Source: Pomphorhynchus laevis (lineage: Eukaryota; Acanthocephala; Palaeacanthocephala; Echinorhynchida; Pomphorhynchidae). Taken from it: a DNA stretch of 64,000 nucleotides. The stretch is from the NCBI GenBank assembly GCA_012934845.2, contig WNNJ02003857.1, positions 1-64,000 of the forward strand, written 5' to 3'. Shown piece after piece: positions 1 through 11,907 of this stretch. Each line of letters begins with the position of its first letter. The stretch's first letter is position 1. The position numbers and the translations under genes were made by a program. The notes beneath the pieces are model-generated. The model was not told the DNA's origin, did no database searches, and saw only the letters and a list, made by a program, of their open reading frames with translations.

Positions 1-101
1 TTAAACAAAACTTGTAACCGATAAAAAAACGTGTTACACAGAACAAAACATGCAAGAGAAGACAAAAATAATATCAATTCGTTAATCATTCAATCTTCTA
101 T

Positions 102-2565
102 TTATTCTACGGCCTCAGGTCCAGCGGGATCTGAGCCCTCCAGCACATCCAACACGCCGCTCTTCGACTGAACCACCCGGGGTCTATCACCCCCCCGAAG
201 AATCCAATCTAGGCGGACTATGCGCGGTAATCGCGAGATGAGGAGCTTGAGAAACCTTAGTCTTTGCTCTGGAGGACGTCCTCTCGAAAAGAAGACTAAT
301 CCCGAGATAGCCCAAGTACCCCAGAGGCGCACTTGGTTTTCCCATTCAACGACAGATGCTGAGCCCGTTTCAGGGCCCACCTAGCTTTCTTCAGGATACG
401 TTTAAGTCTATCCAGGTCAGCTTTCGCCGACCAGTTCACCGTAACAGTGAACCCAGGTATTTTACTCGACTTGTGAAGGTAGGGAGTGGTTGATTAGTCA
501 ATATAGAAGATAGAGCTGAGAGTGCTAGTCTCTTTAATTTTTTCTTTGTCGCAGGGGTGCCATGAAAGACAACTACCTGCGATTTGGATGAATTTAAAAT
601 AAGATTGGATAGGGTCAGCTGGTCTGTTAATCTTAAAAAGAAACGGCTGATGTCCGAAGCGACATCTTTGCACCTGCGTCCAGAGAACAGGGCCGTGGTA
701 TCATCAGCGTATACCACTAGATGTTGATCACGTTTAAAATTCTTGAATAGTACAATGGAGGCAGCAAGAAATAAGATAGGAGAAAGTGGGGATCCTTGGG
801 GCACACCTGTAATAGGGTAGAACTGACACGCATCAGGGTCGTCTTCATAGTAGAACCTCTTGGTAAACAGTAATATCTCCACCCTGTTAACAATTCTCGC
901 AGGCAACCCGAGTGACCTGAGAGAGGAGATAACAAAGGGAATGGAAATGCGGTCAAATGCAGCAGAAAAGTCAAGGAAAACATCCACAGCTAGTTGATGG
1001 CTATTATCCCTACAAAACTGATGCACTTCACCTATTGCTGAATGAACCGAGCGTCCCTTGACAAACCCGTGAAAACTCGGTGGGATCAAATTACGCCTAC
1101 TTAAATGGTCGCGGATTCTACGCGCAAGCGCTTTTTCGTAGATGGAGATGAGGGAGTTTTGAATCGAAATGGGACGCAGATCTTTGGGACATGAAACCGG
1201 ACTATGCTTTGGTAAGAAAATTCTACGACTAATATTGATGCCGGCTACATCGGATGGTGAGGCTAAAAGCATTGTGACGGCCACTTCTCTTCTTTGATCG
1301 GCTGTCAAAAGCTGACAGACTCGAGAAGATAGTGGAGCGACGGATTTAGAGGTGCCCGGAAGTGGCCCCCAGGAGTTAAGGATATCTGTAACAGATAAGT
1401 CCCTGCTCCTGAAGTCACCCCAAGGCGGGATTGGTTGGGGAGATTGAGTGGCTCCATAATTATGTAGGGATAGTGACTCCTTCAAAACATTATCAAGGCC
1501 TATACTACCAATCCAACCCAAAGCTCTATCCTTCCAACAGACAAACTTCTCCTTCTTGAATATCTTCCAGAAGGAAGACTGAGAAGGGTTAAGGTGAGCG
1601 ATGTTCGCCTTATCCCTGCGCAGCTGGAACCTATATCTAGTGCTCCAGTATTCATTCGAGATGGCCTGCCTGGCGGAAACAGAGACATTGGGAAGACGTA
1701 GCATTTTAGCCAAAACCTTGAGTTTTGTTGGAGTGGGATTGTAAATATGACCTTTATAGGTAGTCGAAAGAAACGCGGTAGCTTGCGAGGAGAGGAAGGA
1801 ATTAAATTCGGTCAAATTCTCATTACCAATTCTGGGGAAGAGTTGGATAGCCGCCTGAAAGAAAGCCACTCTGATGGGATCAAAGTGAAACCTCCTTCTA
1901 AGCAACGTATCTTCCTCTATCCGCCAACGAATTAGGTCATGAGAGATGGTCTGTTTTTGGCGCGACTGCTCAGTACAGATGGGTTTCAACAACCACATCT
2001 AATGAAGCAGTAATATGTCGAGGAGAGAATTAGTTGTTGAGCAATGAAAAGTTGGGGACGGTGGTTTGTGAATAAGGTAATCGTTCCTGGCTCTGCGGAG
2101 TGCTGCATTAATCCAACGACCAGTTCTGTCGTTGAAGTCACCGAGTAACATGTCATAGCCACTACCCAAAATACGGTCCAGGAGATCACGGTTCTTGTGA
2201 ATTTCCCCTGGCCTAATATAGATATTGGCTATGCTGATACGTTTACCATTCTTACAAAGTGAAACAGCTAAACAAGACAGGGCTGGACAAGAATAGTTTA
2301 AAAGAAGGGATGATCTTAAGGAGCATTTAACTAGGGTTAAAAGACCTTGAGATGAAGAGGCGTGAGGAGGGGTTATGTACGGAGTGAAGTGGGTGTAAAT
2401 ATGCTTGGGGATAAATCGAGTAATGTCCTGGGGGATACGGATAGACCGCGTCTCCTGAAGAACTATAACATCCGCATCTCTACCAGATAGAAGGCTAAGG
2501 GCAGAAGCACCTCCCGAATTCCACTGAAGTATATTCAGTGAAAAAGACTCTTGACTACTTTGCAT
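102..2565 (-). pseudogene. ORF2 of JA: endonuclease + reverse transcriptase, broken
   Basis: ORF2 starts at the ATG at 2565, 34 bases after the ORF1 stop. The APE-type endonuclease shows LQWNSGG near its start, the catalytic glutamate in VLQETRS, and LLGDFNDRTGRW. It is cut by an in-frame TAG at 1999-2001, where JD has a serine codon. The reverse transcriptase follows in the same frame (436-1998) with FLDFSAAFDRI, GVPQGSPLSP and the catalytic YADD. Near 456 one G of a G-run is missing relative to JD, and another base is missing near 335, so the last 120 codons are out of frame. The protein would nick target DNA and reverse-transcribe the element RNA. As it stands this copy cannot make the full enzyme. 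Confidence 0.88.
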
Positions 2566-2599
2566 TGTGTTACGACAGCTGGAGTGGGATGCCTACCTC

Positions 2600-3856
2600 C
2601 TAGCAGAAACTAGGAGAGAGAAAGTTGCCCTTCTCACTCCCAGCCCTACCAGGAGAAGACACTTGCCCACCGGCATTATCTTCATCTTCCTTTGAGGCCA
2701 ACAACTCCCAACATATATAATCTTTCTTTGCCAACTTCAAGGAAGCCAACTTTTGTTTAGAAGATGATCTCTTCTTAGAACGGGGGGCTCTCTTTGAAGA
2801 GGTAAGAATCGTCGATGGAGGAAAACGGGACTCCTCGAATTTCGCTATCAGATGGTTCGTTAAGGCTCGAATCTCGTCTTTATATATCTGTAGTCTTGCG
2901 TCAACAATTTTGAAAATGTCGGTGTCCGACATACCATAACCGTTTGAATTGGATAAGCTGGCAGCGGCAAAGTGGGCCGGTTTGACCGGTGCCCCACAAT
3001 GCCTTAATTTGTATTCTTTGAAGATAGGACATCTTCTAGACCAGGCCGGGTGCTGACCACCACAATTGGAACACAGAGGGGGGAGAGAACATTTCCCCTC
3101 ATGGACTTCGGAAGAGCTGCAAACCCCACACGTATGGGGCCTAGTACAGTTCGAGGACCAGTGCCCCCAGAGGTGGCATCCATTGCAATGGGGGTATGTT
3201 AAGTCATCAGCATCTACGATATTGAAAGAAAGATTGTACCCCAAAAAGGGGTTACATTTGCTTTTAGCCAGACATTCCGCCTGGTCGACTGCGGTAGAAC
3301 AGAATGCTGTTGGTATAGCCTGGCCTTTCTTGCCCAGGATTGGGCGAATATTATGAATTTTGAACTCAGATGTGAGAGCAATGATATCTTCCTCCGTTGC
3401 GAAGGGCGGAAAATTATTAATTTTCAGAGTCGCCTGAATAGGCCTGTAAGTAGTTGACCCAAATTCTTTTAGGTGTGTTTCGAAAAATTCTAGGTACGAT
3501 GCTGCCAGATCTGGAGAGCTGAAAGAAACCCGGATTTCGGAATCTAAATATTTTATCGAATTAAATAGAATTCTCTTCTTATAAGAGCTTGTAAACTCTC
3601 TCAGAAAAATATTAAAAAGATTCTTCCTTTCAAATGGTTGAAGAAGTCTGATTATTACCAGATTCACCACTTTAGGCACAGGAGGGAGTTCTCCATCCGT
3701 GCTTGAGATTAAAAAATTAGACGAAATAGGACTAACCTTGTTTTCTTTGGCTTGAAAATTCGATGTTACATTGGAAATACCTGAGTTCCGTTTCATATTT
3801 GCTTGATTTTGTAAGTTGTTTGAAGCACCGATGGTATTTTTTTTACAATTTTCCAT
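2600..3856 (-). CDS. ORF1 of JA: intact Gag-like zinc-knuckle protein
   Basis: This is an uninterrupted frame of 418 codons from ATG 3856. The middle carries an RRM-like segment (TLKINNFPPFATEEDI onward, about residues 144-190), as in Jockey-type ORF1 proteins. It is followed by a CCHC knuckle CNGCHLWGHWSSNC, a cysteine pair region, and CSNCGGQHPAWSRRC. The tail is rich in lysine, arginine and serine. Such proteins bind the element RNA and form the ribonucleoprotein used for retrotransposition. This is the longest intact ORF1 in the window; JD's is shorter at the N-terminus and JB's is frameshifted. Its partner ORF2 in this copy is broken. The family role is established knowledge; activity of this copy is not shown. 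Confidence 0.85.
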   Translation of the reverse strand: MENCKKNTIGASNNLQNQANMKRNSGISNVTSNFQAKENKVSPISSNFLISSTDGELPPVPKVVNLVIIRLLQPFERKNLFNIFLREFTSSYKKRILFNSIKYLDSEIRVSFSSPDLAASYLEFFETHLKEFGSTTYRPIQATLKINNFPPFATEEDIIALTSEFKIHNIRPILGKKGQAIPTAFCSTAVDQAECLAKSKCNPFLGYNLSFNIVDADDLTYPHCNGCHLWGHWSSNCTRPHTCGVCSSSEVHEGKCSLPPLCSNCGGQHPAWSRRCPIFKEYKLRHCGAPVKPAHFAAASLSNSNGYGMSDTDIFKIVDARLQIYKDEIRALTNHLIAKFEESRFPPSTILTSSKRAPRSKKRSSSKQKLASLKLAKKDYICWELLASKEDEDNAGGQVSSPGRAGSEKGNFLSPSFC

Positions 3857-3900
3857 GCGAACGCTGATAATTTAATTAAAGGCTCTTAGCAATTGCTATG

Positions 3901-4455
3901 CGTTAGGCATTTATGAAATTTTAAATGTTTGTAAATAGCCGCAACACAACTTGGAAATAAAACTGTCGCATTACTTTATTAATTCCACCAATCAGTTGCA
4001 CGATATCTGTACCAATTAATGCTCACTGTTGGAATAATAAGCAAGATCAAGCATTCATGTGTGAAAGTTTTTAAATTTTTGACACATTGAAATTAACAAC
4101 AGATTATATTGTTTCGCATTTAGTCGTAATGTATACTGAACTTACCGATATTTGGAACATATAGAAAACACCGTAGAAACTACAGTTTGCGAACATCCTT
4201 AATCTACAATGCCATAACGTTTATTCCAACTAGCATACGCGTCAATAATGGACAAATGGTTAGATATATTGTACGAGAATACAACGTAACAATTTTGAAG
4301 TGTTTCTTCGTTTATTTGTTGATTAGGACATGCGAAGTTATTTCTTTTACTTTTTATATAGGGTCAAAAAATCGAGTTTCATTCAATAAGCCTGCGATCA
4401 CTATGTTTATATTCGGTATGCAAAAAATGGGGCCTAATTAGTCTTATTATCTAAA
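3901..4455. other. Spacer between JA and JB, no gene seen
   Basis: AT-rich sequence lying between the 5' end of JA and the 3' end of JB. The 84-codon plus-strand frame at 4187-4441 resembles nothing I recognise and has no supporting motif. Part of this stretch may be the J-family 5' untranslated region. Confidence 0.5.
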
Positions 4456-4582
4456 GAACGTCTAATAATAAAGACTTTATTAATAATCAAACAACATGCA
4501 AGTCGGTCAAGTCAGTTAGTACAAAATCAAAAAAAAACAGTTAACATCTTCGTAACCTTATCAACTTCTTTCTTCCCAGTAA

Positions 4583-7043
4583 TTATGGCCTCAAATCCAC
4601 AGGGATCTGAGCCCTCCAACCAATCCAACACGCCGCTTTCCGACTGAACGACCCGGGATCTTTCACCTCCCGAAGAGACCAGTCGGCGCGGACTATGTTG
4701 GGTAAGCGAGAGATGAGGAGCTTAAGAAACCTTAGTCTTTGCTCTGGGGGACGTCCTCTAGAGAAGAAGACTAATCCCGAGATAGCCCAGGTGCCCCAGA
4801 GGCGCACCTGAGTTTTTCCTTTCAACGACAGATGCTGGGCCCGTTTCAGAGCCCAGCTAGCTCTCTTCAGGACACGTTTAAGTCTATCCAGGTCAGCTTT
4901 CGCCGACCAGTTCACCGAAACGGTGAACCCCAGGTATTTTACTCGACTTGTGAAGGTAGGGAGTGGATCAGAGGCAAATAAGGAAGCTAGAGCAGAGAGT
5001 GCTAGTCTCTTAAGCTTTTTCTTCGTCGCAGGGGAGCCATGAAAGACAACCACCTGCGATTTGGAGGAGTTTAGAGTAAGATTGGACCTGGGTAACTGGT
5101 CTTTTAATCTTAAAAAGAAACGGCTGATTTTAGAGACTACTTCCTTACACCTGCGTCCAGAGAACAGGGCTGTGGTGTCATCAGCGTACACCACTAGACG
5201 TTGATCACGCTGTTTAAATATTTTGAAGAGATTTATGGATGCAGCAAGATACAAGATAGGAGAAAGAGGGGAACCTTGAGGCACACCCGTAATAGGGTAG
5301 AACTGACGCGCATCAGGGTCGTCTTCGTAATAAAATCGCTTGGTGTACAACAGTACCTCCACCCTGTTAACAATTCTCGCAGGCAACCCGAGGGACCTGA
5401 GAGAAGAGATAACAAAAGGTATGGAGATGCGGTCAAATGCAGCAGAAAAGTCAAGGAAAACAGTCACAGCAAGTTGATGGCTATTCTCCCAACAGAACTG
5501 ATGCACTTCACCTACTGCTGAATGGACCGAGCGACCTTTGACGAACCCATGGAAACCAGGTGGGATTAAGTTACGCCTACTTAAATGATCGCGGATTCTA
5601 CGAGCAAGCGCTTTTTCGTAGATCGATATGAGGGAATTCTGAATCGAAATGGGCCGCAGGTCTTTCGGACATGAGACCGGATATTTTTTAGGAATAAAAA
5701 TTCTACGGCTAACGTTGATGCCGGCCACATCGGATGGGGTGGCTAGTAGGATTGTGATGCCCACCTCTCTTCTTTGATCAGCTGTCAAAAGCTGACAGAC
5801 ACGAGAAGAGAGTGGAGCGACGGTTTTGGAGGTGCCCGGAAGAGGCCCCCAGGCATTGAGTATATCTGGAACAGAAATATCTCTACTCCTGAAGTCCCCC
5901 AAGGCGGGATTGGTTGCGGTGATTGAGTGGCTCCATAGTTGTGTAGGGATAAAGACTCCTCAAAAACTCTATCAAGACCAATACTTCCGATCCACCCAGA
6001 TGCTCTATCCTTCCAACAAACAAACTTCTCTTTCTTGAATATCTTCCAGAAGGAAGACTGAGAAGGGTTAAGACGAGCAATGCTCGACTTATCCTTACTC
6101 AGCTGGAACCAGTATCTGGTACGCCGGTATTCTTTCGCGAGCGTCTGTTTGGCAGAAGAAGAGAGGTCAGGGAGATGCAGCAGTTTGGCCAGGACCCTGA
6201 GTTTTGTCGGAGTGGGACTGAAAATGCGACCTTTATAGGTAGTCAATAATAACGCGGTGGCTTGCGAAGAGAGATAGGAATTAAATTTGGTTAAACTCTC
6301 ATTGCTAATTCGGAGGAAGCGTTGGATAGCTGCTTGGAAGAAAGCCACTCTGATGGGATCAAAGTGGAATCTTCTACGAAGCAGAGAATCCTCTTCTATC
6401 CGCCAACGAATCAGGTCATGAGAGGTGGACAGATGTTGCCGCGATTGCTCCGTGCAGAAGGGTTTAAGCAACCACTTCTCATGGAGCAATAATAAGTCGA
6501 GGAGTGAATTCGTTGATGTGCAATGAAAGGAGGTGAGGGTGGTTTATGAATAAGATAACCGTTCCTGGCTCTGCGGAGTGCTACATTAATCCAACGACCA
6601 GTTCTGTCGTTGAAATCACCTAGTACCATGTCATAGCCGCCATCAATTATCCCATCCAGGAGATCACGGTTCTTGTGAATCTCTCCTGGACGAATATAGA
6701 CGTTGGCTAGACTGAGGCGTTTACCGTTCTTGACGAGTGTTATAACTAAACAAGACAGGGCAGGACACGAGTAGTTCAAAATGAGGGAGGATCTTAAGGA
6801 GCATTTAACTAAGGTCAAGAGTCCTTGAGAAGAAGAGGAGTGAGGAGGGGTTATATACGGAGTATAGTGGGAATAAATGTGCTTAGGGATAAATCGAGTA
6901 ATGTCCTGGGGGAGACGGATAGACCGCGTCTCCTGAAGGACTATAACATCCGCGTCTCTACCAGATAGAAGCCTAAGGGCAGAAGCACCTCCCGAATTCC
7001 ACTGAAGAATATTCAGTGAAAAAGGCTCGGGCTTACTCACCAT
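4583..7043 (-). pseudogene. ORF2 of JB: endonuclease + reverse transcriptase, two frameshifts
   Basis: The endonuclease starts at ATG 7043 (LQWNSGGASALRLLSG, VLQETRS, LGDFNDRTGRW). The reading frame changes near 6480, just before the conserved 'WLLKP' block, and again near 5890 inside the linker to the RT. The RT part (5902-4583) is otherwise uninterrupted and holds VFLDFSAAFDRI, GVPQGSPLSP, YADDTTALFSG and the complete C-terminus ending in DLRP. Compared with JD the sequence is well preserved, so the two frame breaks look like single-base indels. The protein would be the nicking and copying enzyme of the element. It is inactive as a single chain in this copy. Confidence 0.87.
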
Positions 7044-7076
7044 TGTGATAGATTAGTTGGAACAGGAGAAGCCAAC

Positions 7077-8266
7077 CTAGACAGAGCCAGGAGTGGGAGG
7101 GTTGCCCTTCCCACCACTAGCTCTATCATGGGTTAGTCCTCCCTGGGCAATATCTTCATCTCCCAGGCCATAAAGGAGCTTACCAATCTTAATAGGTGGG
7201 ACGGTCCGGGCGGAAGCTCCCCTCTTCTTGGATTTCGGAATATCGGCAGCTGCCGGAATCGAAGGAGCTGCAAGGAACGCTCCCAGCAGGGGTGCCATCA
7301 TTTGCTGAATTTGAGAGAGAGAATTGTTTTCTTAGTAGTATCTAAGAGATAAAGAATATCTTTATTGGACATTCTGTCAATAGTATTTGAATCAGAAGTA
7401 ACTTTGGAAAAAGTCTTGTTTGATGGTGAAGCGGAAATGTGTCGGTTCCTATATTCTTTGAATAAGCGACAACGACGGGACCACGCAGGGTGGTCTCCGC
7501 CACAATTGTTGCAATGAGGATTAACGACACATCTGTCATCACTCAGCAGGGAGGAACACATAGTATTCGAGCACACCCCACATCTTTTTTCTTCCTTGCA
7601 AGTGGAGGCCCAATGCCCCCACTTATGGCAACAGTTACAATGCGGAAAAGTCCAGCTATTGGATTCAATCAACGTAAATCGAATATTGTAACCCATAAAA
7701 GGGTTTAAGGAATTTGAACATAGAATATGACCATTATCAAGGTCGCACGTGGCAAAAGCCACAGGTAGAGCCTCACCCGATTTGGAACGTAGAGGTCTGA
7801 CAGAGGATAGTTTGAAAATCTTCTTAAGCTGTTCCAAATCAGCAGATTCCAAAAATGAGGGAAAGTTATTTATTTTTAGTGTTGCCTGAATTGGCTTGAG
7901 ATCTAGAGTCCCTAATTGTGACAAAAATTTTTCAAAGTATTTCTGGTATGCCCTCATCAGGTCGTGAGTGGCGAATGAGACTCTTATAGAATTAGTTAGA
8001 ATTTTTAAATTGTTAAATACTACCCTCCCAGGGTAGTCAAGCACAAAGTTTCTCAAAAATATATTGAATAAATGATGTTTTTCCACTGGCTTGCTCGAAG
8101 TAATAAATGCCAGATTATGTAGCTTTTGTATAGGGGGAAGTTCCCCTTTTTCAGAATCAACAATCGAAAAGTCACTTACTTGCTCAGTTGAACCAGAATT
8201 AACTATTGAAAATACCTTGACTTCCTTGTTGCAATCCAGAGTAAGTCTGTTGTTCCCCGGGAACAT
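7077..8266 (-). pseudogene. ORF1 of JB: Gag-like protein, frameshifted near 7300
   Basis: The first frame (8266-7298, 322 codons) carries the N-terminal region, the RRM-like segment beginning TLKINNFPSFLESAD, and the knuckles CNCCHKWGHWASTC and CNNCGGDHPAWSRRC. The C-terminal basic tail continues in another frame at 7301-7077 (SKKRGASARTVPPIKIGKLL is the shared signature of this tail in JB, JD and JF). The break sits between the two. It is closely related to the ORF1 proteins of JA and JD. The ORF2 start follows 34 bases after the end. Confidence 0.83.
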
Positions 8267-8490
8267 TTGAGTGTCTTGCAGTTTAAACTAGTTTTGAGCG
8301 TTTCGATGTAAAATGATGATTGGAAGCGCGCTGTTTTTCCTATCAAAGTGAGTCGTCTCTGTTTGTTTTTTGTTATCTGATTGTAAAGAACGTCTCATGT
8401 ACCAGGGGGCGATATTTCTCAAGCACATTGTGCATAGTATTCCAAGCATAGTACGTCGCTTTTTGAATCTAAGATGTGATTAGAATCTAA

Positions 8491-10480
8491 GATGCGACAA
8501 CCCGGGGTCTTTCACCCCCTCCCGAAGAATCCAATCGGCGCGGACTATGCTGAATAAACGAGAGACGAGGAGCTTAAGAAACCTTAGCATTTGCTCTGGG
8601 GGACGTCCTCTCGAAAAGAAGACTAATCCCGAGATAGCCCAAGTGCCCAGAAGCGCACCTGGGTTTTCCATTTCAATGACATGCTGAGCCCGTTTCAGGG
8701 CTCACCTAGCTTTCTTCAGGATACGTTTGAATCTATCTAGGTAAGCTTTCGCCGACCAGTTTACCGTAACGCTGAACCCCAGGTATTTTACTCGACTTGT
8801 AAAGGCGGGGAGTGGTTCAGAGGCAAATATGGAGGAGAGCGCAGAGAGTGCAAGTCTCTTACGTTTTTTCTTTGTTGCAGGGGAGCCATGAAAGACTGCC
8901 ACCTGGGATTTACCGGAGTTAAAAATAAGATTGGATTGGGGTAGCTGGTCTTTTAATCTTGAAAATAAACGGCTAATGTCAGAGACTACGTCTTTACATC
9001 TGCATCCAGTGAACGGGGCTGTGGTGTCATCAGCGTACACGACTAGACGTTGCTCGCGTTTGAAAATTTTAAATAGGTTAAGAGTCCTTGAGATGAAGAG
9101 GAGTGACGTGGGGTTATGTACTGAGTATAGTGGGAACTGATATGCTTTGGGATAAATCGAGTAATGTCCTGGGGGAGACGGATAGATCGCGTCTCCTTGA
9201 GGACTATAACATTTGCATCTCAACCATATAAAAGTCTTAGGGCAGAAGCACTTCCCGAATTCCACTGAAGGACATTCAGTGAAAAAGGTTTACGAGTTCT
9301 CTGCATTGTGATGGATTAGTTGGATGGGGGATTGCCTACATAGACAGTGCTAGGTGCAGGAAGGTTGACCTTCCCGGCACTAGTTTCTTCCAGTAAAGGT
9401 ACTTGCCTCTAGGCAGTATTTTCCCCCTATTTGTATTCTGTTCGATTAACTTCCCAATCTTGAGCGGGGGTACGGCATGTGCTGAAGCTCGTCTCTTTTT
9501 CGACTCCGGAACCAAGGAAACAGGAAACACATGATTAGTCCCGATAATAGTTAGGATAGAACGTACTAACTCCTCCATCTGCAGAAGAGCATTCGTAGTC
9601 TTTATGTCGATAATCCGTAGAATGTCAGCGTCATCCATACGTGGAGCTGCAGTGACCGCGAAGGAGTTGGCCGGATTGGACGGTTTCAACAAAAATGACT
9701 TCCCTTATTCTTTGAATAGATAGAGCATTTCCTGCTTAAAGCAGGATGGCACCTTTCCCCCGCAATTCGAGCAGCAAGGTGGAGTGCTCGCAGCGATCGG
9801 TAGTTGTAAGAGAAGGACAGCTGGTAGAGCTACAGATCCCACACGAAGGGGTCCTACTGCAGCTGGAAGCCCAGTGTCTCCATTTGTGACACCGGCTGCA
9901 GTGGGGATAGATCAGATCATATATCTCTGTGATAGTGAATTTAATATTGAAACCCATAAAGGGATTCGACACAGAATTGGACAAGGACTCAGCAATATTT
10001 TCGGGAGCATTGCAAAAGCCAAACGGGATAGGGTTCCCATCCTTACCTTGGAATGACCTCAGATTGGTGACCTTGAATTTAGTCATAAAATAACGTATAT
10101 CTTCTTTCATTGATCAGGGAAGATTTGAAACTTTCAGAGAGGCCAGGATAGGCTTGGATGAGATTTCACCATAGTCAGCAAAATTGGCGGAGAAGTACTC
10201 CATGTAGTTTGCGGCGAGGTGATTGGAGATAAAAGAAATCTTCACCTCCGCAGGGTGTAACCTAACAGAGTTAAATAGAACCCTGTTCTAAAACTGTTTG
10301 GTGAAGGATCTCGAAAATTTATTGTAGATATTGTGTTTTTCAATCGGTTTTTTAACTTTTATTATCAGTAAATTCTTTAATTTAGGGATAGGGGAAGCAC
10401 CTCCCCATCACCTGAGACCATAAAAAATACTAACCTTGTTACTTGAATCCGAAATTAGATTTACCTTTAATTCACCTTTT
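8491..10480 (-). mobile_element. Family J LINE copy JC, internally deleted relic
   Basis: The 3' end is missing: homology stops near 8491, about 50 codons before the ORF2 end. RT pieces lie at 8480-8671 and 8702-9075 (YADDTTAPFTG is the active-site block). At about 9075 the RT is fused directly to the first part of the endonuclease (9075-9305), so roughly 1.9 kb is deleted. ORF1 follows as broken pieces at 9336-9692 (C-terminal tail) and 9736-10110 (knuckle CSRCHKWRHWASSC, where the glycine before the histidine is replaced). The N-terminal ORF1 region decays toward 10480. No function is expected. Confidence 0.83.
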
Positions 10481-10595
10481 TTTCTTAGGATGGTCGTTGA
10501 TTTTCGAATGAATACAGGCAAAATTGTCGTAATCGTTTGATAGCTCCGACGTTACTTGTACACTACACATTTTTTGCGAACTAAATTTGCTGGGT

Positions 10596-10603
10596 TATAA
10601 ATA
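10596..10603 (+). promoter_or_regulatory. TATA-like box in the JD leader
   Basis: TATAAATA lies 65 bases before the first ATG of the leader (10668). Jockey-type elements often use internal promoters without TATA, so this may be chance in AT-rich DNA. Confidence 0.2.
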
Positions 10604-10782
10604 GCGTTTGATTGTGCATACGTGCTAATCACACTTACATCAATTAACAAACACAAGAAATCAGCAATGTTTCGAAGCAGTAGCATGAACAACGCGTTCG
10701 GAGCATCAAACGATTCAGAAAATACAGCTATTTCCATTAAGAAAAAGAAGAATTTGGAACAAAAAAGGTAAACAAAGACTCA

Positions 10783-11874
10783 ATGAACGTTCCACAGGTT
10801 AGTGATTTTGTTTCGGGTACCGGCGAGGGGGAATTACTTCCCTTAATCCCAAAAACAAGAAATTTAGGGATAGTTACTTTGTTAAAACCTATCGAAAGAC
10901 ATGCATTGTATAATTGTTTTCTTCGAACTTTCGCACTTAAATTTAAGTACAGAGTCGTGGATAACTCTGTCAGATACACGGAGACGGCTATTAAGATATC
11001 GTTTGCTTCAGAAGAAGCTATGAATGAATACAATACTTTTTTTCAAGTCAATTTAAAAGATATTGGCAAGTTCGAATCAAAGCCTATAATGGCCAGTCTA
11101 AAAATCAACAATCTTCCAGTTCCACTTGAACATGAAGATTTAGTCAATCTTACCGAGCTTTTTAAAATACATAACGTTAGACCGCTGACAGGTCGAGATG
11201 GTAACCAGATAAACGTAGGTTTTTGTTCGGCCTCGGTTGGTCAGGCCGAACTGCTTTCTAGAAATCACTGCAACCCCTTTCTGGGTTTCAATCTTAAGTT
11301 TACCACTGTGTCTACCGAAGAGTATACATACCCGCACTGCAGCCGGTGCCATAAATGGGGGCACTGGGCCTCCAGCTGCAGTAAGGCGGCTTGTTGCGGC
11401 CGGTGTGGACAAATGGAATGCCCCACAGACGCTTCTTGTATTAACCCCGTCAAATGCCTCAATTGCGGGGAAGCTCACCCGGCGTGGGCAAGAAAATGCC
11501 CTTATTTCAAGGCCTACTTATGCAAATTTCAAGCCCCGCGGCCACACAAAGAGACCTTTTCCAAGGTGGCAGTCAGTCCTGATGCTTCAGATCTTTTTTC
11601 TGACCTCAAATCCGAAATATTTATGAAGAATCTCGAGCAAATGGTTATGAAGATGGTCGCCAATTTGTTTATGAGTCCGCCGTCAGTGGTCGTTCCTGCT
11701 GAAAAATCAAACAAGAGGGGTGCTTCGGCTCACGCCGTTCCCCCGTTAAAAATCGGGAAACTCATTAAACAAAAGCAGAGAAGGGAAAATAAAGACGCTG
11801 CCCAGGGGCAAGTGCCTTCACTGGACCGGGCTGGTGGTGGGAAGGAGAACCTTCCTGCTCCTAGTTCGGTCTAG
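10783..11874 (+). CDS. ORF1 of JD: Gag-like zinc-knuckle protein
   Basis: An open frame of 363 codons from ATG 10783. The domain order is an RRM-like segment (ASLKINNLPVPLEHEDLV, about residues 105-150), then knuckles CSRCHKWGHWASSC (from about residue 184) and CLNCGEAHPAWARKC, then a basic tail with KKRGASAHAVPPLKIGKL-type residues. An earlier ATG at 10668 opens a frame that stops near 10770; one base there separates it from the 10783 frame. The true N-terminus may therefore be longer and frameshifted, as JA's ORF1 is 55 codons longer. The product would coat element RNA. ORF2 follows 33 bases later, the usual spacing in this family. Confidence 0.82.
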   Translation: MNVPQVSDFVSGTGEGELLPLIPKTRNLGIVTLLKPIERHALYNCFLRTFALKFKYRVVDNSVRYTETAIKISFASEEAMNEYNTFFQVNLKDIGKFESKPIMASLKINNLPVPLEHEDLVNLTELFKIHNVRPLTGRDGNQINVGFCSASVGQAELLSRNHCNPFLGFNLKFTTVSTEEYTYPHCSRCHKWGHWASSCSKAACCGRCGQMECPTDASCINPVKCLNCGEAHPAWARKCPYFKAYLCKFQAPRPHKETFSKVAVSPDASDLFSDLKSEIFMKNLEQMVMKMVANLFMSPPSVVVPAEKSNKRGASAHAVPPLKIGKLIKQKQRRENKDAAQGQVPSLDRAGGGKENLPAPSSV

Positions 11875-11907
11875 GATGGCAATCCCCATTCCAACTAGTC
11901 CATCACA

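Larger units (their letters stand above)
1..3900 (-). mobile_element. Family J LINE copy JA, nearly full length
   Basis: The copy reads on the minus strand: ORF1 at 3856-2600, then ORF2 at 2565-102. A 3' untranslated part runs to about the start of the window and may continue beyond it. The same protein sequences recur in eight other places here (JB to JI), which defines the family. The order Gag-like ORF1, APE endonuclease, reverse transcriptase, with no RNase H visible, fits the Jockey superfamily of non-LTR elements. The clade call is by motif reading, not phylogeny. The 5' boundary near 3900 is approximate. Confidence 0.85.
4456..8290 (-). mobile_element. Family J LINE copy JB, nearly full length, frameshifted
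   Basis: The 3' end lies near 4456-4480, where the plus strand shows an AT-rich tail containing TAATAATAAAG. ORF2 occupies 7043-4583 and ORF1 8266-7077. It lies in the same orientation as JA and JC, giving three head-to-tail copies over 10 kb. It could be independent insertions or a nested cluster; no target-site duplication could be placed. Confidence 0.83.

Noticed and set aside
4187-4441. 84-codon plus-strand frame as a gene
   Set aside because: No motif, no relatives in the window, and AT-rich composition makes chance frames common.
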